From Bacillota bacterium (lineage in GTDB: Bacteria > Bacillota > Bacilli > Paenibacillales > NBRC-103111), in assembly GCA_023388055.1 (NCBI GenBank), contig JAEWGW010000005.1:1-34203 (forward strand): a stretch of DNA of 34,203 nt. The letters run 5' to 3'. Position 1 is the first letter of the stretch, and each line of letters begins with the position of its first letter. The position numbers and the translations under genes were made by a program. Shown here one piece after another: positions 1 to 8,166 of the stretch. A model generated the notes under the pieces. The model saw only the letters and a program-made list of their open reading frames with translations, made no database searches and had not been told where the DNA came from.

Positions 1-617
1 CTTTACGAGGTACACGAGTCCCCCATCACCTCAGGCTGCACGTGCCGTGAAGTCCCTTTTTCATTCAAGGACAACAAGGTCGGTATCCTCTTACTGGTAC
101 CATGTAAGTTTCTTTGCAAGTCCACTGCATCGTGTGTCCTTTAAGTCCGAAAAAATGGCTGGATTGGTGAAATAGCGGCTCCTGTGTCCGGATAGTTAGG
201 TCCGGTAGTGGCTGGGCAGCTGATAAATGGGGGAATCAGTGTGAATCAGCAGGAATCAGAGGGGCAGAGGGAATCAGTAGGATCAGCGGGAATCAGGAGT
301 AACTGAAGTGGAGCGCGAGGGGAGCGATGGGGGGAGCGAGGAGTAGCGAAGAGTGGCGAAGAGTAGCGGGGAGTGCGAAGAGCAGCAAGGGGAGCGTAGA
401 TAATGAGGAGGAGCGTGGGTAGCGCAGGGGTTCGAGGAATAGCAAGGGAGCGAGGATTGCGAGGAGTTGCGAGGGTTTTACAACATGCGGTTTTTCTTAA
501 GAAACGGACGTCCACCGCACCACGTATACTGTACCAACTGTATGAAGCGCGATTGCTGAGTAGAGTAAAAACATGAACAATTCTGGCCTGTTGTACGCAG
601 AAAGGTGGAAGCCCGGC
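1..617. other. Non-coding left edge with low-complexity tracts
   Basis: No convincing gene is seen. Positions 120-193 hold two degenerate units resembling those between nrdI and nrdE, phased by exactly 50 bp: the word GTGTCC starts at 134 and again at 184. Positions 233-296 hold six GAATCAG or GATCAG words about 10 bp apart. Positions 300-475 are a purine-rich run of AGCGAAGAG-like words on the + strand. A 125-residue open frame on the minus strand across this tract is rich in Pro, Arg, Ser and Thr, as expected from translating such repeats, and lacks a ribosome site, so it is not called. Confidence 0.6.
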
Positions 618-1826
618 ATGCATATTCTTACGTATTCCTTGTTGGACGGCGGGGCAAGCTCCGACGAATTTTACCTGAGGGTGGCGGAGCTAACCGACGC
701 CTTCCTTCTATATGCGGAGGAAAAGCTATTGCCTCAGGCGAGGAGGCTGCGTCAGCTGGCGGAACGGACGGGGGCGGAGCCTCCCCGGTCCGTGGAGGAG
801 TACGCCTTCGACCTGCTGGCGGCGGGGGTGTTGTGGCGCGTGTACGGCTCACACGCGCTGGGGCTGACTCCCGCCAGAGGCAGGCTGCTGCGCCGGCTGG
901 CGGGAGTGCGCACTGCATCGCCGCGGCTGAAGCCCGCGGCGGACCGATTGCGCGCCACCTGGGGCAGCAGGTGGCTGCTGGAGCAAGGAGGCCCCGCTCC
1001 GCAGGGGGCCTCCCGGGCAGTACCCGCTTCTCCCACTCCCGCTCAGTGGGAGAAGCTCCTGCTGTGGCTGAAGGCCTCCGGCGAATTCAGCCAGGAGGCA
1101 GGCCGGCTGCGTCTGGCGGCCGGCTGCCTCACCAAGGCGGCGCCGGGGGCCTTCCGCGCCACAGCAGAAGCTGCGGTGGAGGCCGCCGCTTGGTTAACCG
1201 ACGCGGGTGCGCGGCTGCTTGGCGGGTATACCCGCCAGGTGTCCGCCTTCCGCGCCGGCCTCACCACGCGCTCCACCCGCCGGGAGGATGCCATTCTGCG
1301 CAACCGCAGCGAGGTGGAATATCACCTCAACTGGCTCGGCGCAGAGCTGATGAACCGGGTCTACCGCAGCGCATTCGAGGCAGCGGAGAAACGGGCGGTA
1401 CTCCTGCCCGTTTGCCTGCGTACCCATACGGGTGCGGCTTGTGCGGCCGTCCGCAACGGCCAAGGCCACACCTGCCTGCGCTGCGACCCAAGCTGCCGGG
1501 TTGCCTCCGTTATGGAGCTGGGAGCAGCCAATGACGTTGAGGTGATCCTCATCTCCCACGAAAGCGACGCCTTCTCCCATACCCTCATCAGCCGCCTGCT
1601 GCGGGAGAATACCTCAATTGTGGGAGTTGCCTGCACCCTCAACCTGGTGTCGGGCGGACTCCGCGCCAAGGCAGCAGGGCTGGCCGCCCAATGTGTCATC
1701 CTGGATTATTGCGGCTGCGGACAGCATTGGGACGACGCCGGAGGCTTCCCGACGGATCTGAGCCTGAACCGGCTGCAGGCGGTCCTCCGGCCTGATGCCG
1801 TGTCTCCAGTTCCTCCCCCAGAATAG
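618..1826 (+). CDS. DUF116 family protein
   Basis: This is a 402-residue protein of unknown function. The C-terminal part (about residues 260-390) has the cysteine-rich pattern of DUF116: LPVCLR, then HTCLRCDPSC, an ILISHESD stretch, VACTLNL and DYCGCG. Such clustered cysteines suggest metal or iron-sulfur binding, which is inference. The N-terminal half is helical, Ala/Arg/Leu-rich and not recognised. An upstream ATG at 573 would add 15 residues, but the ATG at 618 has the better ribosome site (AAGGTGG, 9 nt upstream), so I chose it. It stands alone and is convergent with the carbohydrate cluster on the other strand. Family assignment is fairly safe; the role is unknown. Confidence 0.75.
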   Translation: MHILTYSLLDGGASSDEFYLRVAELTDAFLLYAEEKLLPQARRLRQLAERTGAEPPRSVEEYAFDLLAAGVLWRVYGSHALGLTPARGRLLRRLAGVRTASPRLKPAADRLRATWGSRWLLEQGGPAPQGASRAVPASPTPAQWEKLLLWLKASGEFSQEAGRLRLAAGCLTKAAPGAFRATAEAAVEAAAWLTDAGARLLGGYTRQVSAFRAGLTTRSTRREDAILRNRSEVEYHLNWLGAELMNRVYRSAFEAAEKRAVLLPVCLRTHTGAACAAVRNGQGHTCLRCDPSCRVASVMELGAANDVEVILISHESDAFSHTLISRLLRENTSIVGVACTLNLVSGGLRAKAAGLAAQCVILDYCGCGQHWDDAGGFPTDLSLNRLQAVLRPDAVSPVPPPE

Positions 1827-1972
1827 TTATCATACAGCTCGCCCACCGAAGGACCTACAAATGTCCCTCCGGCGGGTTCCTCCGTTTCTACGTGCTAGCT
1901 TCTAAACCTCCTCCCCCATCAGACATCCATGAGCTTATAGCGGTTATTCCGGATAACGGAATTGTAGTTCCT

Positions 1973-3649
1973 TTACTCCAGCCCCTTCGGAAGCTGAATT
2001 TGATTCTCCCGGTACAGCTCCCCGGTCTTCCTAGGTACCTGCGGCACAGTGATAGCCATGGGGCCGTCGTCTGTCTCAACGGTGGCGGTCACCCACATCC
2101 CCTTCGTCTCCAGCCGGACGTCGGGCAGCGCTCCATCCTCACCCAGGGAGAAAACAAAAACCCATACCGCCTTCTCCAGAGTATGGAAATCAAAATCCCG
2201 CTCCTCGCCCGATGCAATCACATAATCCAGGCACACCCCACTGGCTGCGCGCTCCACCTGCACGGAGAGCGGCCCATACGAAGCGCTGTCCAGCACCGCT
2301 TCCACCTGCAGGGCAGTGTCCCCAACCATCGCTTCAAGACGCATCCCCTCCCGGGCCACCTGCACATCCAACCCTGCTGCGTCTCCTCCAAGCAGCATGC
2401 GAATGCGCAAATCCTTAGCCCTGAACCGGCCGTTAATCATATCCAGGTCCTGATGCCAGGCACCATTGTCCGTCGCCAGGTTGAAGCTGAACAACACCTG
2501 CTGGCGGAACTGCACGCCGCTAAAAATCGCCGAGCAGAAATCCTTGCCATCCTTCAAAAATTGCAGTTGAACCGACACCGTCTTCCCATCTCCGGCAGCC
2601 ACATACCCCAGCAAATTGCGGCGCTGGTTCCACATGCTGCCCATGCTGTAGCTGCCGAGAGTCAGCTTCCCATTCTGGTACGTGGTAGCGTAATTCTGGT
2701 AGCCGGCCTCCTTCTCCTGCAGCGTAGGCTCCGTAAAATATCGCTCCTCGGGTGAGCTGAACAGGTATCGGTACTTTTCGGGACACCGAATACCTGCCGG
2801 ATCATCCTTCAGCGCGTTGGCCAAAAATGCTTTTTCAACAGGACGCAGCATAGTGCCGTATGTCCGGCTATGCGGTCCTCCCCAAACCCCCGTCGCCGGG
2901 TGATAGTGCCGGGCCACCATATGCCAGGCAATGTCCAGCAGCCGCTCCGCTGCCGCCACGGCCTCCGCTGATTCCGACTGCGTATAAATGTCGTGCAGCT
3001 CCTCAATGGCAATGGGCGTATAACAAGGGCTGTTATATTCCGAAAAGGTGCCGATATCCGCCGTATACGCATAGAACGTCTGGAGACGCCGGATACCGTA
3101 GCCCCTCAGCTCCCCATTTTCCAGCAGCTCGCCGCCAAGCAGCGTTACCAGCGCGCCCATAATGGCAATGTTCGTATAATGGGGTCCGACATTACGGATC
3201 ACAATGGCCTGACAAGCATGATACACCGCATCACGGAGCCGGGCCACAAGGGACTGCGGCAATAGGGGCGCATAATGCTTGGCAATCAGCAGCAGCTTCT
3301 TGCCGTGGAAATCCGCCATATTCCAATCGGGGCGATCCATCTCGTCCAGCGGCTCCTCAAAGAAATACGGCCAAATCCCATAGGTTCCCCGCGTGGGGTC
3401 CTGATCCTGACAGGCTACAACAGCCTCCAGAATGTCCGCCGCCCGCTGCACATAATCCTTTCCGCCCGCCTGCAGAAGCTCGTAAGCGTAGCAGGTCGAA
3501 GGATACAGAGCGTGGACAACAGGATGGGTGTCCGGCTTCAGCGCCGTATGATAGGTTGCGGTTAGAGGCGTCCGGACCAGCTTGACCAAAGCGTCATAGT
3601 TTTCTTCCGTGGTCTGAAGCTTCGCCAGCAGTTCGGCATTATGCATCAT
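1973..3649 (-). CDS. Unassigned carbohydrate-cluster protein, possibly lyase-like
   Basis: A 558-residue protein that I cannot place in a family with certainty. The first ~320 residues look all-helical, with conserved-looking patches PHYTNIAIMG, FSEYNSPCYTP and GPHSRTYG. The last ~230 residues are beta-rich. An alpha/alpha-toroid followed by a beta-sandwich is the layout of many polysaccharide lyases, and the Asn, Tyr and His residues in these patches would suit such chemistry; this is inference. There is no signal peptide, so it should act in the cytosol on imported oligosaccharide. The start was chosen at 3649 because GGGAG lies about 8 nt upstream. It overlaps the end of the rhamnosidase gene by 11 bp, implying translational coupling and a joint pathway. 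Confidence 0.6.
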   Translation of the reverse strand: MMHNAELLAKLQTTEENYDALVKLVRTPLTATYHTALKPDTHPVVHALYPSTCYAYELLQAGGKDYVQRAADILEAVVACQDQDPTRGTYGIWPYFFEEPLDEMDRPDWNMADFHGKKLLLIAKHYAPLLPQSLVARLRDAVYHACQAIVIRNVGPHYTNIAIMGALVTLLGGELLENGELRGYGIRRLQTFYAYTADIGTFSEYNSPCYTPIAIEELHDIYTQSESAEAVAAAERLLDIAWHMVARHYHPATGVWGGPHSRTYGTMLRPVEKAFLANALKDDPAGIRCPEKYRYLFSSPEERYFTEPTLQEKEAGYQNYATTYQNGKLTLGSYSMGSMWNQRRNLLGYVAAGDGKTVSVQLQFLKDGKDFCSAIFSGVQFRQQVLFSFNLATDNGAWHQDLDMINGRFRAKDLRIRMLLGGDAAGLDVQVAREGMRLEAMVGDTALQVEAVLDSASYGPLSVQVERAASGVCLDYVIASGEERDFDFHTLEKAVWVFVFSLGEDGALPDVRLETKGMWVTATVETDDGPMAITVPQVPRKTGELYRENQIQLPKGLE

Positions 3650-5789
3650 TGATCTTCTCCCTCTTGAAGCTGTATTCTCCCGAAGCAAGCTCCCTGGTCA
3701 TCCCTTCATACACAAATGTTGCGAATACTCCCTCCGGAAGAATAATCCCGATCGTCTCCGTATCCCACGAAATTTCCAGATGGCCGTAAGGGGTTTGATG
3801 CCAGGCACGAAATGCCTGCACATCTGCGGGGATGTGGGGAGCAAGCCGGATGCGCTTGAATCCCGGATGGCAATCTTCAATACGGAAGCCTGCAAGCGCC
3901 TTATAATACCAGGCTCCGATTTCCGAAAACATATGATGATTCATGGATGAGCCGCCGTACCAGTTTTCCCCCAGGGTTCCTGCGCATAAATCCGTCATGT
4001 AGCCCCAGCCGGGGAAATCCTTCCGGGAGGCAATCTTGTAGGCAAGCTCAACATGCCCATGGTCTGTAAGGACGTCCAAAAGCATTTTGGCGCAAAATAT
4101 CCCTCCCATGATGTGGCAATCTGCTTGTTCTACTGTCCTTATCAGTTGATTCAGAGTTTGCGGCACATTCTCGGCAAGGCCAAAATAAAGCAGCATGGCA
4201 TAAAAAAGCTGGCTATCCGTTTGAAAGCAACCATACTCCCGCAAGAACGCAGCCTTAATCTCCTCCGCCAGTCCGGAGGCCTGCCGCTGATGTTCCCCCT
4301 TATGCAGAATCCCGGAGATTCTCGCGAATAAATCGGCCATGTAAAAGGAATAGGCCGTCAGCAATGCTGCTGTGGGGCATTCGGGCGCGCCGGCAGGAGC
4401 AGACCAGTCACCAAGACCAATCCGGCAAATGCCATGGTCGAGAATGGACCGGAGATACCCAAGATACTTCTCCATCGGCTCATAATACCTTTGGAGATAA
4501 GCGGTCTGGCCCGTGTAGCGGTACAGCTGCCAAGGGATGACGAACAGCGCGGCATCCCAGGCCGGTCCGCACAGCATATGGTCATATCCCCAGCTGCTGG
4601 TGGGGGCGATACAGGGAATACGGCCGTTTGGACGCTGGCAGTCGGCAAGATCATCCAGCCACTTCACATAAGCTTCCTGCATTGCAAAATTAAACAGCGC
4701 CTGCTCGCAGGATAGATGAGCGTCTCCGGTCCAGCCGTTTTTTTCCCGGTGCGGACAGTCGGTGGGAATGTGATGAAAATTGGTTAAGGTGGAGCGGCGC
4801 ACGGCCTCTTGAATTTTAGCAATTTGGGGATTGTCACATACCAGCCCCCCGGCGTCGGGCAAATCGGTATGGAAGCAGCGGGCCACTACCTCAATGGTTT
4901 CATAATCTCCATAGATTCGCGCATAACGGAACCCGTTGTAGCTGAATTCGCTGTGCCATACCTCTGTTCCCTGTCCTGACAGAATGTACTCATCACACTG
5001 AAAACGTTCGTCATACACATGCTGCTTGTATCTTTCCAGGTCCGGGGTTCCCGTGGCCCGCAGCAGCTCGAAATATTGAATCGCTACCTTGTTTCCTTTT
5101 TTGCCTGTTACCCTGATCTCCACATTTCCCGAAAGGTTGACGCCAAAATCGTAGATAACCGGCAATGGACCGGGGATAATCGCCACCGGCTTGATAATGC
5201 CGCTCACTCTTATGGGCGGGATCCGCTGCTCCTCCATCACACCGCCGGGAGCGGGTGCAATGGAAGCCTGCTCCCATCCTTCGATCCGGTATCCCCCGTC
5301 AAAGGTTTCTCCGCACCGCAGGGAATTGAACACGGTACCGCTTCGGGCGCATTCCCAGCTTGTATCGGAGACGAGGAATAGCTCCTCATCGATATATAGC
5401 TCTGCAATCATCTTGGGCTGAGCGCGCCAAACCGCATGTTCAAATTGCCAGGCGGAGGCCTGCATTTCGTTATACCAGCCGTTTCCCAATGTAACTTCGA
5501 TTTCATTGGAGCCTTGCGCCGCATACTCGCTTACATTGTAAACATTATACAAAACCCGTTTGTCATAGGCGGTAAAAGCAGGCTGCATAATCTCGTCGCC
5601 TACACGTCGGCCGTTAATGTCCATCACATAGAAGCCAAGTCCGCATATGCGGATTTGAGCGTCTTTTACGCCGCTTGGCAATTGGAATCTCTTTCTGAAT
5701 ACCGGCGCAGCATGGCCGGGGCATCCGGCGAAGGTAATCCATTGGGCTTTCCACTCAGACTTCAATTTCATTCCTTCACATTCTCTCAT
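3639..5789 (-). CDS. GH78 alpha-L-rhamnosidase
   Basis: A 716-residue cytosolic glycosidase releasing terminal alpha-L-rhamnose. Residues ~20-165 match the N-terminal rhamnosidase beta domain, ~200-310 a further beta domain, and ~320-640 the alpha/alpha-barrel. The family motif TDCPHREKNGWTGDAH at 343-358 supplies Asp344, Glu349 and Asp356. Their spacing equals that of the catalytic residues Asp567, Glu572 and Asp579 of Bacillus RhaB. Glu608 in LGENWYGG, before SMNHHMFSE, fits the second catalytic acid. No signal peptide is present, so the substrate is presumably imported by the ABC system encoded upstream. The ATG at 5789 overlaps the end of the AraC gene; an internal ATG at 5771 is also possible, and neither has an ideal ribosome site, which suggests translational coupling. 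Confidence 0.9.
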   Translation of the reverse strand: MRECEGMKLKSEWKAQWITFAGCPGHAAPVFRKRFQLPSGVKDAQIRICGLGFYVMDINGRRVGDEIMQPAFTAYDKRVLYNVYNVSEYAAQGSNEIEVTLGNGWYNEMQASAWQFEHAVWRAQPKMIAELYIDEELFLVSDTSWECARSGTVFNSLRCGETFDGGYRIEGWEQASIAPAPGGVMEEQRIPPIRVSGIIKPVAIIPGPLPVIYDFGVNLSGNVEIRVTGKKGNKVAIQYFELLRATGTPDLERYKQHVYDERFQCDEYILSGQGTEVWHSEFSYNGFRYARIYGDYETIEVVARCFHTDLPDAGGLVCDNPQIAKIQEAVRRSTLTNFHHIPTDCPHREKNGWTGDAHLSCEQALFNFAMQEAYVKWLDDLADCQRPNGRIPCIAPTSSWGYDHMLCGPAWDAALFVIPWQLYRYTGQTAYLQRYYEPMEKYLGYLRSILDHGICRIGLGDWSAPAGAPECPTAALLTAYSFYMADLFARISGILHKGEHQRQASGLAEEIKAAFLREYGCFQTDSQLFYAMLLYFGLAENVPQTLNQLIRTVEQADCHIMGGIFCAKMLLDVLTDHGHVELAYKIASRKDFPGWGYMTDLCAGTLGENWYGGSSMNHHMFSEIGAWYYKALAGFRIEDCHPGFKRIRLAPHIPADVQAFRAWHQTPYGHLEISWDTETIGIILPEGVFATFVYEGMTRELASGEYSFKREKINDA

Positions 5790-8124
5790 GGATTTTATTT
5801 GCTAGGGCGTGCTCCCGGTATTCCGAAGGGGTAAGGACCGTCAGCTTTTTGAAAATCCGGATAAAGGTGTTCACATTGCTGTAGCCCACCGCCTCGGCGA
5901 TATCTCTTATCTTCGCGTCGGTTTCCACCAGCAGCCGTCTGGCCTGGATCATCCGTAAATTCATCAGGTAATCGATAAAATTGCTCTCCGTTTGCTCCTT
6001 AAACAGCTTGCTTAAATGGGACACGCTCACATGGTATTCATCCGCCAGCATGTTCAGGGACAGGTCGGCTCTGCTGAAATTGGCATGGATATAGTCCAGC
6101 ACCTTTAGCACCAGATCATTCTTCTCCCGGCTGCTTCGTTTGTGCCGAATCTGCTCCATGCACTCCCGTAACGTGGACAGGATAAAGCCCTTCATATCCT
6201 CCAGATTGTCGTGCTGGTTCAAGGAATCCCGCATCTCCTGGGGCAGGCGGAACTGCTCCGGCTCAATCCCCGCCTCTCCCGCCACTACGGCGGCCTTCAT
6301 GAGACATTGCAGACTCATCTGCCGGATCAATTCGGGAGGCACGCCATATTGAGTGAAGGCATCGAACCAACGGTCTATCTGCGTCTTCAGCTTGTCCCCG
6401 TCCAGCAGCTTCAGGGAATCCATTATGCCGTCCGTCATCATCACCAGGCGGTAAAACGGGGCCGATTCCTCACTTTGCACATCGTCCTGGGTAATGACCG
6501 TATTCGTCCCCAGAATCAGCCGATAGGCCAGCACATTGCAGGCCTGCTTGAAGGATAAGTGGATCTCCCCCGGCGTTTCCGCCAGTCCGCCTACACCGAT
6601 GGTCACAGTCCGCTTGAAGTTCTCCGCCACATAGTTCTTGATCAATTCCGCCACTACTCCAGCCCGCAGCTCGCCCTCCCCGTCGCCGTCCTGGAAGCTC
6701 ATGAGAATGGCGCAGCGGCCGTTTTCCAGCTCAATGGCCACCCCTTTGCCCTCCGCCTGGATCAGCTCCTCGGCCACATTGCACAGGGCGTAGTTGTACA
6801 GATGGATATCCCGGGGCGTGAGCGGCTCATGACGCTGGTCAAATTCCGCCACCAGCACCACAAAGCGGTTCATATCCAGCTCCATCCCCAGCATGTCCAT
6901 ATACTGTCTGGTGTTGGAGATATTAATTTTGTAATCGGACAACAGCTCCATTACCAGCTGCCACTTCAGAATCGGCTTGGTGTCGCGGACCTGTTTCTGC
7001 AGCTGCTCGCTCTTCACCAGAATATCCTCGAACCGGGATTCCAGCAGCTTCAGACCATCCCCTCCAGCATCCCCGGCAGGGTGGGGAGCCAGCGCATTCA
7101 GCTTGGCCGTGATGGTCTCCATAAACCGGTCCAGCGGCTTGAAGGTCCATCTGCCTACAGCAAAAGCCAGCACAGCCGCCAGAAGGAGGATCAGGGCCGA
7201 CAAAACGGTGAGCGTATTGCGAATCACAATCAGGGGTTTGTTCAGCTCAATCTCCGAGACGACCCGCACAATTCTCCAGCCCGTATACGGATTCACCTTG
7301 TAGAAAACAGTAGAGGCCTTATTGTCCACTGTGGCCTTGAAGTAACCCGACTTTTTATCCATCGCTGCTATCTCCGCCACGAAGGGGGTGGAGCCCCAGC
7401 TTTCTCCCAGCGAGGATTCGTCGGGATGAATCACCACCACGCCATCCTTGTCCAGCACCAGGTTTATTCCCTGAGCATCCTGCTCGTGGTGAATCAGGGG
7501 CAATAAAAGCTCCGCCTTCAAATTGAAGGCCACGGCACCCTTGCGGTAGCCGGAGGAATGAATCATCGGATAGGTTCGGACGAAGGTCACCACATTGCGG
7601 TAAATGGGAAAGTTGGAGTTTCGGAGCAGCACCTTGCGGCTGCCCAGCCAGTCGGAATAACCGTCAAATTGGCTGAACCTGGCGATCCAGGCGTAATCCT
7701 TCACCCGCAGCTCCTCCGTGAGAATATCCCCGGACACCAGCCGGTCCTGGGAGTAGGAGTACATGTCCACGGAGAACAAATATTCGTCACTATGGATAAG
7801 CCTGTCAATATGGCTGCCTACTCGGTAATCATTGTCCGTCCGTTCTCCCTGCGGCAGATCGTCATCAAAGAACTTTCTTACCTCTTCATACTGGATCAAT
7901 TGGAGGGCTTCATTATCCACATTCTTCAGCACCAGCTCCAGCTTCTGCTCCATATGCTCCAGCAGCTCCACATTGGTGCGGATCAAGCGGTCCTTCAGAT
8001 CCTCGGTAAAGATCAGATAAAACAGCACCGCCGATACGGTTATGATCAGGAACAGAAACATGATCAGGCCTGTGATCACTTTTTTCATCCACCGGTTCTC
8101 TGCACTGCTTACGCTTCTGTTCAT
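5776..8124 (-). CDS. Membrane-anchored AraC-family transcriptional regulator
   Basis: A 782-residue one-component sensor-regulator. Residues ~15-37 form the first membrane helix, ~40-290 an extracellular region resembling a double Cache sensor, and ~300-325 the second helix. A cytoplasmic linker follows, and the C-terminal ~100 residues are an AraC double helix-turn-helix with the typical DEYHVSVSHLSKLFKEQ and AVGYSNVNTFIRIFKKL segments. Proteins of this build in Bacilli usually control the sugar importer next to them. Here the gene lies between the solute-binding protein and the rhamnosidase on the same strand. The start at 8124 has GAAGGGAA just upstream. The ligand cannot be read from the sequence; a rhamnose-containing oligosaccharide is a reasonable guess. 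Confidence 0.88.
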   Translation of the reverse strand: MNRSVSSAENRWMKKVITGLIMFLFLIITVSAVLFYLIFTEDLKDRLIRTNVELLEHMEQKLELVLKNVDNEALQLIQYEEVRKFFDDDLPQGERTDNDYRVGSHIDRLIHSDEYLFSVDMYSYSQDRLVSGDILTEELRVKDYAWIARFSQFDGYSDWLGSRKVLLRNSNFPIYRNVVTFVRTYPMIHSSGYRKGAVAFNLKAELLLPLIHHEQDAQGINLVLDKDGVVVIHPDESSLGESWGSTPFVAEIAAMDKKSGYFKATVDNKASTVFYKVNPYTGWRIVRVVSEIELNKPLIVIRNTLTVLSALILLLAAVLAFAVGRWTFKPLDRFMETITAKLNALAPHPAGDAGGDGLKLLESRFEDILVKSEQLQKQVRDTKPILKWQLVMELLSDYKINISNTRQYMDMLGMELDMNRFVVLVAEFDQRHEPLTPRDIHLYNYALCNVAEELIQAEGKGVAIELENGRCAILMSFQDGDGEGELRAGVVAELIKNYVAENFKRTVTIGVGGLAETPGEIHLSFKQACNVLAYRLILGTNTVITQDDVQSEESAPFYRLVMMTDGIMDSLKLLDGDKLKTQIDRWFDAFTQYGVPPELIRQMSLQCLMKAAVVAGEAGIEPEQFRLPQEMRDSLNQHDNLEDMKGFILSTLRECMEQIRHKRSSREKNDLVLKVLDYIHANFSRADLSLNMLADEYHVSVSHLSKLFKEQTESNFIDYLMNLRMIQARRLLVETDAKIRDIAEAVGYSNVNTFIRIFKKLTVLTPSEYREHALANKIHERM

Positions 8125-8166
8125 GCCTCTGTTCCCTTCATGTGCGTAATTGGCGGTGACTGTACA

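Noticed and set aside
246..623. A 125-codon minus-strand frame at the left edge
   Set aside because: It translates a low-complexity repeat into Pro/Arg/Ser/Thr-rich sequence and lacks a ribosome site.
1920..1972. Terminator between the DUF116 gene and the converging operon
   Set aside because: The GGTTAT/ATAAC hairpin has a mismatch and no T-run follows on either strand.
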